A stretch of DNA of 64,000 nt from Marinibacterium sp050389775. GTDB lineage: Bacteria; Pseudomonadota; Alphaproteobacteria; Rhodobacterales; Rhodobacteraceae. This document shows, in pieces, positions 10,223 to 19,029 of this stretch. The position numbers and the translations under genes are program-made. The stretch spans positions 1,798,001 through 1,862,000 of the forward strand of contig NZ_CP177144.1 of NCBI RefSeq assembly GCF_050389775.1, in the 5' to 3' direction. Below the pieces are notes generated by a model. The model saw only the letters and a program-made list of their open reading frames with translations, did no database searches and was not told where the DNA came from. Numbering within the stretch: position 1 is the stretch's first letter; each line of letters opens with the position of its first letter.

Positions 10223-11035
10223 ATGGCACACGCTAAGAACCACGACTATCACATTCTCCACCCGTCCATCTGGCCGCTGGCCGCCTCTGTCGGCGCGTTC
10301 CTGATGCTGTTCGGCGGCGTGCTCTGGATGCACGGCAGCGGCGCATGGCTCTGCCTGATCGGCCTGGCCCTGGTGCTGTACACGATGTACGCCTGGTGGG
10401 GCGAAACCGTGGCCGAGGAACATGCCGGCGATCACACGCCCGTCGTCCTGATCGGCCTGCGCTACGGCTTCATCCTGTTCATCATGTCCGAGGTCATGTT
10501 CTTCTCGGCCTGGTTCTGGTCGTTCTTCAAACATGCCATCTACCCGATGGAAGATTACGTCGGCAGCGAATACACCGCGCCGGTCATCCACCCGGTCGAT
10601 GCCTTCCACCTGCCGCTGATGAACACCCTGATCCTGCTGCTGTCGGGCTGTGCCGTGACCTGGGCGCACCATGCGCTGGTCCATGGCAACATCCGCAAGC
10701 CGGTGATGCAGGGCCTGCTGATCGCCGTCGTGCTGGGCGTGTTCTTCTCGGCCCTTCAGGCCTTCGAATATTACGAGCTGCTGGCCCACGAGGGCTGGGA
10801 ATTCGGCGGGGACGAGTTCTATTCGAACTTCTTCATGGCCACCGGCTTCCACGGGTTCCACGTCATCGTGGGCACGATCTTCCTGTTCATCTGCTTCCTG
10901 CGGTCGACCAAGGGCGATTTCACCCCCGAAAGCCACATCGGCTTCGAAGCCGCCGCCTGGTACTGGCACTTTGTCGACGTGGTCTGGCTGTTCCTGTTCT
11001 TCGCCATCTACATGTGGGGCGTCTCGCTGCTCTGA
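10223..11035 (+). CDS. coxC: Cytochrome c oxidase subunit III
   Basis: This 270-residue, seven-helix subunit stabilises the catalytic core. The start MAHAKNHDYHILHPSIWP matches the family beginning, and the ATG at 10223 has the ribosome-binding site GAGGGAC; an in-frame ATG at 10208 would overlap ctaG but adds only five unlike residues. Conserved blocks include RYGFILFIMSEVMFF with its membrane glutamate, FEYYEL, GFHGFHVIVGT and the terminal WYWHFVDVVWLFLF. A strong hairpin with a T-run follows 45 bases after the stop, ending the oxidase operon before SURF1. Also named ctaE. Confidence 0.97.
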   Translation: MAHAKNHDYHILHPSIWPLAASVGAFLMLFGGVLWMHGSGAWLCLIGLALVLYTMYAWWGETVAEEHAGDHTPVVLIGLRYGFILFIMSEVMFFSAWFWSFFKHAIYPMEDYVGSEYTAPVIHPVDAFHLPLMNTLILLLSGCAVTWAHHALVHGNIRKPVMQGLLIAVVLGVFFSALQAFEYYELLAHEGWEFGGDEFYSNFFMATGFHGFHVIVGTIFLFICFLRSTKGDFTPESHIGFEAAAWYWHFVDVVWLFLFFAIYMWGVSLL

Positions 11036-11080
11036 GTTCGGATTGGCGGTTGAAAATCCGCCTCCGACCCGACAAGAAGC

Positions 11081-11117
11081 AAGGCGCGCGGTTCCCCGCG
11101 CGCCTTTCGCCTTTTTC
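11081..11117 (+). terminator. Intrinsic terminator after coxC
   Basis: A perfect 11-base-pair stem (AAGGCGCGCGG with its complement at 11096-11106) closes a TTCC loop and is followed by a T-rich stretch ending TTTTT at 11117. It separates coxC from the SURF1 gene. Confidence 0.85.
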
Positions 11118-11173
11118 CTGGGCCCTGCCGACCCCTGTCCGGTGCGGCCCGCCACCCTGTTCCAACCGGTCCC

Positions 11174-11854
11174 ATGCGCCGCATCCTCTTCCTCTTGCTG
11201 ATCGGACTGGCCGGCACCGCCACGCTGGTCTGGCTGGGTGTCTGGCAATTGCAGCGCCTGGCCTGGAAACAGGACATGCTGGCCCGGATCGACAGCCGCA
11301 TCGCCGCCGCGCCGGTGGAGCTGCCCGACGATCCCACGCCCGAGACGGCCGGTTTCCTGCCCGTCCGCGTGACCGGCGAGATCCTCGACGGTGAAATCCT
11401 GGTGCTGGCCTCGATGAAACAGGTCGGCCCGGGCTATCGGGTCATCGCGCCCTTGCGCGTCGGCGGGCGCACCGTGCTGATCGACCGCGGCTTTACCACC
11501 ACCGAATTCGAAGACGCCCTGCGCAGCACCGGCAGTTTCGAGGTCACCGGCAACCTGCACTGGCCCGACGAGGTCGACGGCTTTACCCCCGACCCGGACG
11601 AGGCCGCCGGCCTGTGGTTTGCCCGCGACGTGCCGTCGATCGCCGCCGCCCTGGGTACCGAGCCGGTGATGATCATCGCGGCCACCCCGACCGATCCGAC
11701 CATCCTGCCCCTGCCGGTCGACAGCTCGGGCATTCCCAACGACCACCTTCAATACGCGATCACCTGGTTCCTGCTGGCCGCCGTCTGGGTGGTCATGACC
11801 TATTTCTTCGCCCGGCGCCTGCGCGCCTCCGACCCCAAAGGCCAAGACACATGA
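11174..11854 (+). CDS. SURF1 family cytochrome oxidase biogenesis protein
   Basis: SURF1 proteins assist heme A insertion into oxidase subunit I. This 226-residue protein has the expected layout: a transmembrane helix at the N-terminus (about 5-22), a periplasmic domain, and a second helix near the C-terminus (YAITWFLLAAVWVVMTYFF). Family-like blocks are WLGVWQLQRLAWK near the start and VLIDRGF in the middle. It sits 138 bases after coxC behind a terminator but still inside the oxidase neighbourhood, and its stop overlaps thrC as ATGA, so it is probably cotranscribed with thrC. Confidence 0.93.
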   Translation: MRRILFLLLIGLAGTATLVWLGVWQLQRLAWKQDMLARIDSRIAAAPVELPDDPTPETAGFLPVRVTGEILDGEILVLASMKQVGPGYRVIAPLRVGGRTVLIDRGFTTTEFEDALRSTGSFEVTGNLHWPDEVDGFTPDPDEAAGLWFARDVPSIAAALGTEPVMIIAATPTDPTILPLPVDSSGIPNDHLQYAITWFLLAAVWVVMTYFFARRLRASDPKGQDT

Positions 11855-13239
11855 GCTATATCTCCACCCGCGGCATGGCGCCGGAACTGACCTTCGAAGA
11901 GGCCATGCTCACCGGCCTGGCCCGCGACGGCGGCCTTTATGTCCCGGCCGAGATCCCGACGCTGAGCGCCGAGGACATCGCCGCCCTGAACGGCCTGTCC
12001 TACGAAGAGACCGCCTTTCGGATCATGAAGCCCTTCATCGGCGACACGTTCGACGACGATACCTTTCGCGCGATCATCGCCCGGGCCTACGATGGCTTTG
12101 ACCACGCCGCCCGGGCGCCCCTGAAGCAACTGGATGGTAACCATTTCCTGCTTGAGCTGTTCCATGGGCCGACACTGGCCTTCAAGGATTTCGCCATGCA
12201 GCTCATCGGCCAGATGTTCCAGGTCTCGCTGGCCCGCGCCGGCGAACGGGTGACCATCGTCGGTGCGACCTCGGGCGATACCGGATCGGCCGCGATCGAG
12301 GCCTTTCGCGGTCTCGACAATGTCGATGTGTTCATCCTCTTCCCCCATGGCCGGGTCAGCGAGGTGCAGCGCCGCCAGATGACCACGCCGGACGATGCCA
12401 ACGTGCATGCCCTGGCCGTCGATGGCGATTTCGACGATTGCCAGGCCCTGGTGAAGGCCATGTTCAACGATTTCGACTTCCGCGACCGGGTGCGCCTGGC
12501 CGGGGTCAATTCGATCAACTGGGCGCGCGTGCTGGCCCAGGTTGTCTATTACTTCTCTTCCGCCGTCTCGCTGGGCGCGCCGCAGCGCAAAGTCAGCTTT
12601 ACCGTGCCCACCGGCAATTTCGGCGACATCTTCGCCGGCTACATCGCCAAGCGCATGGGCCTGCCGATCGACCGGCTGGTCGTGGCCACCAACCAGAACG
12701 ACATCCTGCACCGCTGCCTGTCGGGCCAGGGCTATCACAAGGGCCCCACCGTGCCCTCGATCAGCCCGTCGATGGACATCCAGGTCAGCTCCAATTTCGA
12801 ACGGGCCCTGTTCGACGCCTATGGCCGCGACGGCCGCGCCGTGGCCCAGCTGATGGACGAGCTGAAGCAGGGCGGTTTCGAGGTCAGCCAGGGCGCCTTG
12901 CAGATGCTGCAGGACACCTTTGCCTCGGGCCGGGCCTCCGAGGAGGAAACCCGCGCCACGATCCGCGCCACCCTGGGCTCGGCGCAGGAGCTGCTGTGCC
13001 CGCATTCGGCCGTGGCCGTGAAGGTCGCCAACGAAGAGCGCGATCCGGCGGTGCCGATGATCACCCTGGCCACCGCCCATCCGGCCAAGTTCCCCGATGC
13101 GGTCGAAGCGGCTAGCGGGGTCTTTCCGCCTCTTCCCCCCCGGATGGCGGACCTGTATGAACGGTCGGAACGGGTGACCCGGATTGCCAATGATCTCCGG
13201 GCGGTTGAATCTTTCATTACGGAGCAAATCGCGAATTGA
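11851..13239 (+). CDS. thrC: Threonine synthase
   Basis: This PLP enzyme converts O-phosphohomoserine to threonine. The 462-residue length and N-terminal YISTRGMAPELTFEEAML match the long bacterial/fungal class. The PLP lysine is in LAFKDFAMQ (K112), the phosphate-binding loop in GATSGDTGSAA, and VPTGNFGDIFAGY is also conserved. It overlaps SURF1 upstream and the peptidase gene downstream by four bases each, so three unrelated functions are translationally coupled, an arrangement I remember from other Rhodobacteraceae. Confidence 0.97.
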   Translation: MSYISTRGMAPELTFEEAMLTGLARDGGLYVPAEIPTLSAEDIAALNGLSYEETAFRIMKPFIGDTFDDDTFRAIIARAYDGFDHAARAPLKQLDGNHFLLELFHGPTLAFKDFAMQLIGQMFQVSLARAGERVTIVGATSGDTGSAAIEAFRGLDNVDVFILFPHGRVSEVQRRQMTTPDDANVHALAVDGDFDDCQALVKAMFNDFDFRDRVRLAGVNSINWARVLAQVVYYFSSAVSLGAPQRKVSFTVPTGNFGDIFAGYIAKRMGLPIDRLVVATNQNDILHRCLSGQGYHKGPTVPSISPSMDIQVSSNFERALFDAYGRDGRAVAQLMDELKQGGFEVSQGALQMLQDTFASGRASEEETRATIRATLGSAQELLCPHSAVAVKVANEERDPAVPMITLATAHPAKFPDAVEAASGVFPPLPPRMADLYERSERVTRIANDLRAVESFITEQIAN

Positions 13240-14501
13240 CTGTCAGACTGGACCGACTTCCCAACGGCGTGCGCATCGTTTCCGAGGTCATGCCGGGCCT
13301 GCAATCCGCCTCGATCGGGGTCTGGGTTGCGGCCGGCGGGCGCCACGAGCGGATCGAACAGAACGGCATCGCGCATTTCCTCGAACACATGGCCTTCAAG
13401 GGCACCCGCACGCGGTCGGCCCTGCAGATCGCCGAGGCCATCGAGGATGTTGGCGGTTACATCAACGCCTATACGTCGCGCGAGGTCACGGCCTATTACG
13501 CCCGCGTCCTGGAACAGGATGTGCCGCTGGCCATGGATGTCATTTCCGACATCGTGCTGAACCCGGTCTTCGACCCGCGCGAGATCGAGGTCGAGCGCGG
13601 CGTGATCCTGCAGGAAATCGGCCAGTCCAACGACACGCCCGATGACATCATCTTCGACTGGCTGCAGGAAGAAAGCTATCGCGACCAGCCCCTGGGCCGG
13701 ACGATCCTGGGCCCGGCCGAACGGGTGGGCAAGTTCGGGCGCGACGACCTGGCGGCCTTCGTGGCCGAACATTACCGGCCCGAACACATGATCATCGCTG
13801 CCGCCGGTGCGGTGGATCACGACGTGCTGCTGCGCCTGGCCGAAGAGCTCTTTGGCCATCTGCCGGCTCGCGACACGGCCGAGCCGCTGGAACAGGCGCG
13901 GTTCACCGGGGGCGAGGTGCGCCGGTCCAAGCCGTTGGAACAGGCCCATTTCGCCCTGGCCTTCGAAGGCCCGGGCTATCGCGACGACCGGATCTATACC
14001 TCGCAGATCTATTCCTCGGCGCTTGGCGGGGGCATGTCCTCGCGGCTGTTCCAGGAAATCCGCGAGAACCGCGGCCTGTGCTACACGATCTTTGCCCAGA
14101 CCGGGGCCTATGGCGACACCGGCACAACGACGATCTACGCGGGCACCAGCGGCGACGAGCTGGGCGACCTGGCCCGGATCACCATCGCCGAGATGAAGCG
14201 TGCGGCCGACGACATGACCGAGGCCGAGATCGCCCGGGCGAGGGCGCAGATGAAGGCCGGCATGCTGATGGGGCTGGAAAGCCCGTCCAACCGGGCCGAA
14301 CGGCTGGCCCGGCTGGTCCAGATCTGGGACAAGGTGCCCCCGCTCGAGGAGACTGTCGAACGGATCGACGCGGTGACCACCGAAGAGGTGCGGGCCTTTG
14401 CCGAAGAGATGGCCGTGACCGCCCCGGCGGCGCTGGCGCTCTACGGGCCGATCGATGCGGCGCCCAGCCTGGCCGAGATGCAGGAGCTGCGCACCGCGTG
14501 A
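13236..14501 (+). CDS. M16 family zinc peptidase (processing-peptidase-like)
   Basis: The 421-residue protein belongs to the pitrilysin/MPP group. The inverted zinc motif HFLEH is at residues 47-51 (H47, E50, H51) and the distal ligand is probably E127 in ILQEI, at about the usual 76-residue spacing, so it should be catalytically active rather than an inactive partner. The C-terminal glycine-rich GGGMSSRLFQEIRENRGLCY block is typical. Translation starts at TTG 13236, overlapping the thrC stop as TTGA, with GGAG eleven bases upstream. Length suits a single subunit that pairs with another M16 protein; the substrate is unknown. Confidence 0.94.
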   Translation: MTVRLDRLPNGVRIVSEVMPGLQSASIGVWVAAGGRHERIEQNGIAHFLEHMAFKGTRTRSALQIAEAIEDVGGYINAYTSREVTAYYARVLEQDVPLAMDVISDIVLNPVFDPREIEVERGVILQEIGQSNDTPDDIIFDWLQEESYRDQPLGRTILGPAERVGKFGRDDLAAFVAEHYRPEHMIIAAAGAVDHDVLLRLAEELFGHLPARDTAEPLEQARFTGGEVRRSKPLEQAHFALAFEGPGYRDDRIYTSQIYSSALGGGMSSRLFQEIRENRGLCYTIFAQTGAYGDTGTTTIYAGTSGDELGDLARITIAEMKRAADDMTEAEIARARAQMKAGMLMGLESPSNRAERLARLVQIWDKVPPLEETVERIDAVTTEEVRAFAEEMAVTAPAALALYGPIDAAPSLAEMQELRTA

Positions 14502-14522
14502 CGGCGGGCAGGTGTCGACTGC

Positions 14523-15107
14523 ATGTTGCTGACCAAACGCAAGCTGAAGATCGAGACGGAGCGCCTGACGCTCCGTCCGCCGACCCATTCGGATTTCCGG
14601 GCCTGGACCTCGCTGCGCCGCGAGAGCCACGATTACCTCACGCCCTGGGAGCCGACCTGGGCGCATGATCACCTGACGCGCAAGGCCTTCACCAACCGGG
14701 TCTACTGGGCCCAGCGGTCGGTGGCCTCGGGGTCGGCGCTGCCGCTGTTCCTGTTCCGGCGCGAAGACGAGGTGCTGGTGGGGGCGATCACGCTGGACAA
14801 CATCCGGCGCGGCCCGGCCCAGGCCGGCACGCTGGGCTATTGGACGGGCAAGCCGTTCGCCCGCATGGGTTTCATGCGCGAGGCGATCGGCGGGGTGGTT
14901 CATTTCGCCTTCACCCGGCTCGACCTGTCGCGGATTGAAGCCGCCTGCCTGCCGGAAAACGCCGCCTCGCGCGGGCTGCTGGAAAGCTCGGGGTTCAAAT
15001 ACGAAGGCGTGGCCCAGAGCTACCTGCAGATCGACGGCCGCTGGCGCACCCATGTGCTCTACGCCTCCCTGCGTTCGGACCGCCGCGGCCGCACCGACGT
15101 CGGCTAA
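14523..15107 (+). CDS. RimJ/RimL-type GNAT N-acetyltransferase
   Basis: This 194-residue protein has the layout of ribosomal-protein alanine acetyltransferases: IETERLTLRPPTHSDF at the start, the acetyl-CoA loop region around GYWTGKPFARMGFMREAI (about 105-122), and LSRIEAACLPENAASRGLLESSGFKYEG near the end. RimJ acetylates the N-terminus of S5, but specificity cannot be read from sequence. It follows the M16 gene by 21 bases and probably closes that operon. Confidence 0.9.
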   Translation: MLLTKRKLKIETERLTLRPPTHSDFRAWTSLRRESHDYLTPWEPTWAHDHLTRKAFTNRVYWAQRSVASGSALPLFLFRREDEVLVGAITLDNIRRGPAQAGTLGYWTGKPFARMGFMREAIGGVVHFAFTRLDLSRIEAACLPENAASRGLLESSGFKYEGVAQSYLQIDGRWRTHVLYASLRSDRRGRTDVG

Positions 15108-15126
15108 GGCCCCCCGCGCTGCGTAG

Positions 15127-15144
15127 GGCGGGGTTTACCCCGCC
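15127..15144. repeat. REP-like palindrome, GGCGGGGT type
   Basis: GGCGGGGT, a TT spacer and the exact complement follow the GTAG tetranucleotide just downstream of the acetyltransferase. The same GTAGGGCGGGG core recurs at 57796-57808 inside the ATP synthase operon. It may also act as a weak terminator. Confidence 0.6.
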
Positions 15145-15314
15145 GCCCCATACGCCCCATTCTCCCGCACAGGCCCCGCCACGCCCCATCCCGCGCCGCC
15201 CGACAGACGGGCAGGCCGCGGCCTGCCCGGTCACGAGGTCTTGAGCACCGCCGGTTTCTCTGGCCTTGCAGGCGCCGTCGCTTACCCTGAGCCGGTCAAC
15301 AGGGGATACGGCCC

Positions 15315-16214
15315 ATGCCTTTCACGCCCAGAACGTCCGACCGCCCGCGCCATCCGGCCCCTTTCACCGCCCTGGCCCCCGTCGCCACCCTGGCCGCCCT
15401 GGCCCTGACGGCGGACGAGGCCCGTGCCCAATCCACCGACGGGTCCCGCCGCCCCAGCCATTGCATCGCCATCGCCGATGCCGCCCCGGGACTGACATAT
15501 GTGCACAAGGCCGCCTGGACCGACCCACTGCCCGATTACACCGTCCGCCTGCATTACATCACCCATGCCAGCTTCCTTTTGCAGACCCAGGGCGGGCTGA
15601 ACATCGTCACCGATTACACCGGCTTCACCGGCACCGCGCCGCTGATCCCCGATGTCGTCACCATGAACCACGCCCATTCCTCGCATTGGACCTCGGCGCC
15701 CGATCCGGCCATTCCCCACGTGCTGGAAGGCTGGGGCGTCTATGGCGAAGGCATCGACCACCATCTCGACCTGGGCGACATGCTGATCCGCAACGTCTCG
15801 ACAGACATCCGCTCGCCCTATGGCGAAGGCGTCGAGGAAAGCGGCAATTCGGTTTTCATCTTCGAGGTCGAAGGCCTGTGCATCGGCCACCTGGGCCACC
15901 TGCACCACATCCCCAGCGACGCGCAATTCGCGGCCATGGGCCGGCTGGACGTTGTCATGGCCCCGGTCGACGGCGGCATGACCCTGCCGCTGCCCGAGAT
16001 GATCACCACGCTCAAGCGCCTGAAATCCTCGGTTGTCATCCCGATGCACTGGTTCTCGACCTATTCGCTGCAGGCCTTCCTGGCCGGCATGCAGGACGAT
16101 TTCGCCATCGACATGAGCAAGGGATCTTCGGTCGAGGTCTCGTTGCGCGACCTGCCCGACCGGCCGACCATCGTTGTCCTGGCCCCCGAATGGCTCGAAG
16201 ACGCCCCTGATTGA
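15315..16214 (+). CDS. Exported MBL-fold hydrolase-like protein with altered metal motif
   Basis: The 299-residue protein reads as a metallo-beta-lactamase fold of the UlaG-like type, with HYITHASFLLQT, NIVTDYTGF, a histidine cluster and VIPMHW in family order. The first 38 residues, basic then hydrophobic and ending ADEARAQS, look like a signal peptide, so a periplasmic location is likely. Oddity: the usual HxHxDH metal motif is HAHSSH (H119, H121, S123, H124), so the conserved Asp is replaced by Ser. H192 and H195 lie in the later GHLGHLHH segment. Metal content or activity may therefore differ. No operon partner is visible. Confidence 0.75.
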   Translation: MPFTPRTSDRPRHPAPFTALAPVATLAALALTADEARAQSTDGSRRPSHCIAIADAAPGLTYVHKAAWTDPLPDYTVRLHYITHASFLLQTQGGLNIVTDYTGFTGTAPLIPDVVTMNHAHSSHWTSAPDPAIPHVLEGWGVYGEGIDHHLDLGDMLIRNVSTDIRSPYGEGVEESGNSVFIFEVEGLCIGHLGHLHHIPSDAQFAAMGRLDVVMAPVDGGMTLPLPEMITTLKRLKSSVVIPMHWFSTYSLQAFLAGMQDDFAIDMSKGSSVEVSLRDLPDRPTIVVLAPEWLEDAPD

Positions 16215-16411
16215 GACCCGCTGCTGACCTGCGAGCCAATCGAAGGCGCCATTGATCCCCTTGTCAGGGCCTGGCCCGGGCGCCCGCCCGCGACCTTGCT
16301 TCGGCCGCCGATTGCCCGCCCGATCACGGCCCGCCCATGGCCGCACCGCGCGGCTTGACCGAGGGTCGCTTGGCCCTTGCCGCCGCCTGCGTTCCGGGCT
16401 CTAACTCGGGC

Positions 16412-17821
16412 ATGACACTCAATCCCGCCGACGCCGCCTTCGCCGCCCAGACCGGGCTTCCCTCGGACCGGCTGCGCCCGGCCGATCCGCGCTACATGGA
16501 CGAGCCGCGCGGCAAGTATCCCGGCGTGCCCGGCCTGCTGGCCCTGCCGCACTCGGTGGACGAGGTTGCCGCCCTGGTCGCCACGGCCGCCCGCATGCGC
16601 GTGCCCGTCGTGCCCTATGGCGGGGGCACCGGGCTGGTCGGCGGCCAGGTCGCCACGTCCGGCCCCGCGCCGCTGATCCTCTCGCTGGAACGGATGACCC
16701 GCATCCGCGCGGTCTATCCCGATGAAAACGTGCTGATCGCCGAGGCCGGCGCCATCCTGGCCGATGTCCAGCAGGCCGCGCGCGCGGCCGACCGGCTGTT
16801 TCCCCTGTCGCTGGCCGCCGAAGGCTCGGCCCGGATCGGCGGCACGCTGGCGACCAATGCCGGCGGGGTCAACGTGCTGCGCTATGGCGCGGCCCGCGAC
16901 CTGTGCCTGGGGCTCGAGGCCGTGCTGCCCGACGGCCGGATCTGGCACGGGCTCAAGCGCCTGCGCAAGGACAACACCGGCTATGACCTGCGCAACCTGC
17001 TGATCGGCGCCGAAGGCACGCTGGGCGTGATCACCGCCGCCGCGCTCAAGCTGTCGCCGGTGCCGGCAGGGCAGGGCACGGCCTTCCTGGCCGTGGCCGA
17101 CCCGGCCGCCGCCCTGCGCCTGTTGTCCATCGCCCGGGCCCAGCTGGGCGAAGCCATCTCGGCCTTCGAGATCATGCACCGACAGGGGCTGGATTTCCTG
17201 GCCGAGACCATGCCGCAGGTGCGCCAGCCCTGGGAGACTCCTCCGGAATGGTCGGTGCTGATCGAACTGGGCCTGGCCGCCGGGATCGACCCCGAAGAGG
17301 CCCTGGCCCGGCTCTTCGAGACCGGGCTGGAAGAAGGCCTCGTGACCGACGGGCTGATCGCCCAGAGCGCCCAGCAGCGCGATGCGTTCTGGACCGTGCG
17401 CGAAAGCATCCCCGAAGCCAATCGGCTGGTCGGCGCGGTGGCCAGCCACGACATCTCGTTGCCGCTCTCGGCTCTGCCGGATTTCATCGCCGAGGCCGGC
17501 CCGGCGCTGCAGGCGCTGGGGCCCTGCCGGATCAATTGCTTCGGCCATGTCGGTGACGGCAACCTGCATTACAACGTGTTCCCCGCCCCGGGCCAGGACC
17601 GCGACGCCGCCCGCCAGGGCGCGGCCCGGGTCTCGGCGCTGGTGCATGACCTTGTCGCCCGCCACGACGGGTCCTTCAGCGCGGAACACGGCGTCGGCCG
17701 GGCCAAGGCGGCGGTGCTGGAGCAGTATGGCGATCCGGTGAAACTGGCCGCGATGCGCGCGATCAAGGACGCGCTCGATCCGGCCGGCATCATGAACCCG
17801 GGCGCGGTCCTGACCGTGTGA
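16412..17821 (+). CDS. FAD-linked D-2-hydroxyacid dehydrogenase (GlcD/D2HGDH-like)
   Basis: This 469-residue flavoprotein belongs to the vanillyl-alcohol-oxidase-type FAD family that includes D-lactate, glycolate (GlcD) and D-2-hydroxyglutarate dehydrogenases. FAD-binding blocks are PYGGGTGLVGG (69-78) and GGTLATNAGGVNVLRYG (143-159). The substrate and metal region shows GHVGDGNLHYN (378-388, with H379) and SAEHGVGRAK with E425 and H426. The ATG at 16412 is preferred over the upstream 16337 start, whose 25 added residues do not resemble the family. No glcE or glcF partner is adjacent, which favours a stand-alone D-2-hydroxyglutarate or D-lactate dehydrogenase. Confidence 0.88.
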   Translation: MTLNPADAAFAAQTGLPSDRLRPADPRYMDEPRGKYPGVPGLLALPHSVDEVAALVATAARMRVPVVPYGGGTGLVGGQVATSGPAPLILSLERMTRIRAVYPDENVLIAEAGAILADVQQAARAADRLFPLSLAAEGSARIGGTLATNAGGVNVLRYGAARDLCLGLEAVLPDGRIWHGLKRLRKDNTGYDLRNLLIGAEGTLGVITAAALKLSPVPAGQGTAFLAVADPAAALRLLSIARAQLGEAISAFEIMHRQGLDFLAETMPQVRQPWETPPEWSVLIELGLAAGIDPEEALARLFETGLEEGLVTDGLIAQSAQQRDAFWTVRESIPEANRLVGAVASHDISLPLSALPDFIAEAGPALQALGPCRINCFGHVGDGNLHYNVFPAPGQDRDAARQGAARVSALVHDLVARHDGSFSAEHGVGRAKAAVLEQYGDPVKLAAMRAIKDALDPAGIMNPGAVLTV

Positions 17822-18276
17822 CCGGGGCAGGGCGGGCGGTCGCCCTGAGGCGGCCGATCGCCCCGGGCCACGGCGCGTCTCAAGTGCTGGTGTCTTCGCG
17901 CGCCCCTTGGGGACGAGCGGTGGCCGCCGGCATTTTGGCTGCTTCGTCTACCGTGCCAGGGGCGCCTTCCTGGCATCTTGGCGAGCGGGCATCAGTGTCC
18001 GGGTCGTCTTCTCCGCCTGCCACGATGGGAAACCGTGGCCCGCGTTGGTGCCCAGATGCAAGCGGTCCGCCTCTGAACCGGGGGTGGCGCCGCCGGGCCC
18101 TTTTCTGGGATGGACCGCCCGTGCCAAAGGTCACGGATGGATACTTTTAAAGAGAAAGAAGCAGCATGCGCGCTCTTCTGCTTCTTTCTCTTCTTAAATA
18201 TCCGGCCGTTCGCCGGCCAGATGCGCAGCCTTGGGCAAGGGCGCCAACCCGGTCAGACGGGTCATGTCGAGGGGCG
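17822..18276. other. 455-base non-coding gap between convergent genes
   Basis: No convincing gene is visible. Reading frames of up to 110 codons exist on both strands but have no ribosome-binding site and are Arg/Pro/Ser-rich shadows. The stretch holds small inverted repeats (for example TGCCAGG at 17956 with its complement eight bases later) and a long purine/pyrimidine inverted element at 18139-18204, listed separately. Confidence 0.6.
18139..18204. repeat. Convergent-junction inverted element, copy 1
   Basis: A perfect 15-base stem (AAGAGAAAGAAGCAG at 18150-18164 with its complement at 18178-18192) flanks a 13-base loop. Outside the stem the sequence is AT-rich (GGATACTTTT on the left, TTAAATATCC on the right), partly complementary. 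It lies between the ends of the FAD dehydrogenase (plus) and apt (minus) genes. A closely similar element occupies the equivalent position at 62404-62535. A role as bidirectional terminator or transcript-end structure is inferred; it lacks a classical U-run. Confidence 0.7.
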
Positions 18277-18816
18277 TCAGAGCCCTTCGAAGTCGCAGAG
18301 GCAATGCACGTCCATGCCCAGCCCTTCCAGCTTGGTACGGCCGCCGAGTTCGGGCAGGTCGACCACGAAGGCACAGCCGATGATTTCGCCGCCCAGCCGT
18401 TCGACCAGCCGGATTCCGGCCGCGGCGGTGCCGCCGGTGGCCAGCAGGTCGTCGACCAGCAGGATCTTCTCGCCGGCCGTGATGGCATCGTCATGCAGCT
18501 CGACCACGGCCTCGCCGTATTCCAGCGTGTAATCTTCGGAGATTGTCGTCCCGGGCAGCTTGCCCTTCTTGCGCACCGGGACGAAACCCACGCTCAGCTG
18601 GTGGGCAATCGCCCCGCCCAGGATGAAGCCGCGGGCTTCGAGGCCGACAACCTTGTCGATCCGCATCCCGGCATAGGGATGCAGCATCTGGTCGATGGCC
18701 ATGCGAAAGCCCCGGGGATCGGCGAAGAGCGTGGTGACGTCGCGGAACAGGATTCCCTCATGCGGGAAATCGACGATGGTCCGGATGTAATCCTTGACGG
18801 TCTTGTGGTCGGGCAA
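18277..18816 (-). CDS. apt: Adenine phosphoribosyltransferase
   Basis: Apt salvages adenine to AMP using PRPP. The 179-residue length is typical. The PRPP loop LLVDDLLATGGTA is at about 119-131, and the adenine-specificity region VVGLEARGFILGGAIA is at about 56-70. I place the start at TTG 18816 because a strong GAGGAGG stands seven bases upstream and the product then begins MPDHKTVKDYIRTIVDFP, the family form; longer frames add unlike residues. It is convergent with the FAD dehydrogenase. Confidence 0.96.
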   Translation of the reverse strand: MPDHKTVKDYIRTIVDFPHEGILFRDVTTLFADPRGFRMAIDQMLHPYAGMRIDKVVGLEARGFILGGAIAHQLSVGFVPVRKKGKLPGTTISEDYTLEYGEAVVELHDDAITAGEKILLVDDLLATGGTAAAGIRLVERLGGEIIGCAFVVDLPELGGRTKLEGLGMDVHCLCDFEGL

Positions 18817-18859
18817 GTCCCGGCCTCCTCTGTCGGCTGCGCGACCCGAGGTGTGGCCC

Positions 18860-18889
18860 AAGGGCGGCGCCTTTGCAAGCGCCGCCTTT
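18860..18889 (-). terminator. Hairpin after the 36-codon ORF
   Basis: GGCGGCGC (18863-18870) and its exact complement (18879-18886) are extended by A-T and G-T pairs to about 11 base pairs around an eight-base loop. It begins five bases after the small ORF's stop codon. The U-run is short, so termination may be partial and apt could still receive read-through. Confidence 0.45.
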
Positions 18890-18894
18890 GATAC

Positions 18895-19005
18895 TCAGTG
18901 CTTCTGGAAGAACCGGTAGAATTTTGCCGAAATCCACGACAGATGCGGCTTGTTCCAGTCCATCCGGTCTGTCGTCAGGATCTGCGACGCGGTCAGAAGA
19001 GACAT
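18895..19005 (-). CDS. 36-residue small protein, unknown function
   Basis: The reverse strand has ATG at 19003-19005, preceded by the strong site AAAGGAAA five bases upstream, then 36 codons to TGA at 18895-18897. The product begins MSLLTASQILTTDRMDWNK and ends in the aromatic/basic stretch AKFYRFFQKH, which could form a short amphipathic helix. A hairpin lies five bases after the stop. Its start faces a ribbon-helix-helix gene across an AT-rich region full of palindromes, suggesting coregulation. I do not recognise a characterised family. Translation is inferred from the ribosome-binding site and terminator placement. Confidence 0.6.
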   Translation of the reverse strand: MSLLTASQILTTDRMDWNKPHLSWISAKFYRFFQKH

Positions 19006-19029
19006 TTGCGTTTCCTTTCCTTTATGTTA

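Noticed and set aside
17818..18150. 110-codon plus-strand frame and 84-codon minus-strand frame after the FAD dehydrogenase
   Set aside because: No ribosome-binding site, compositional shadow, and the region is filled with inverted repeats.
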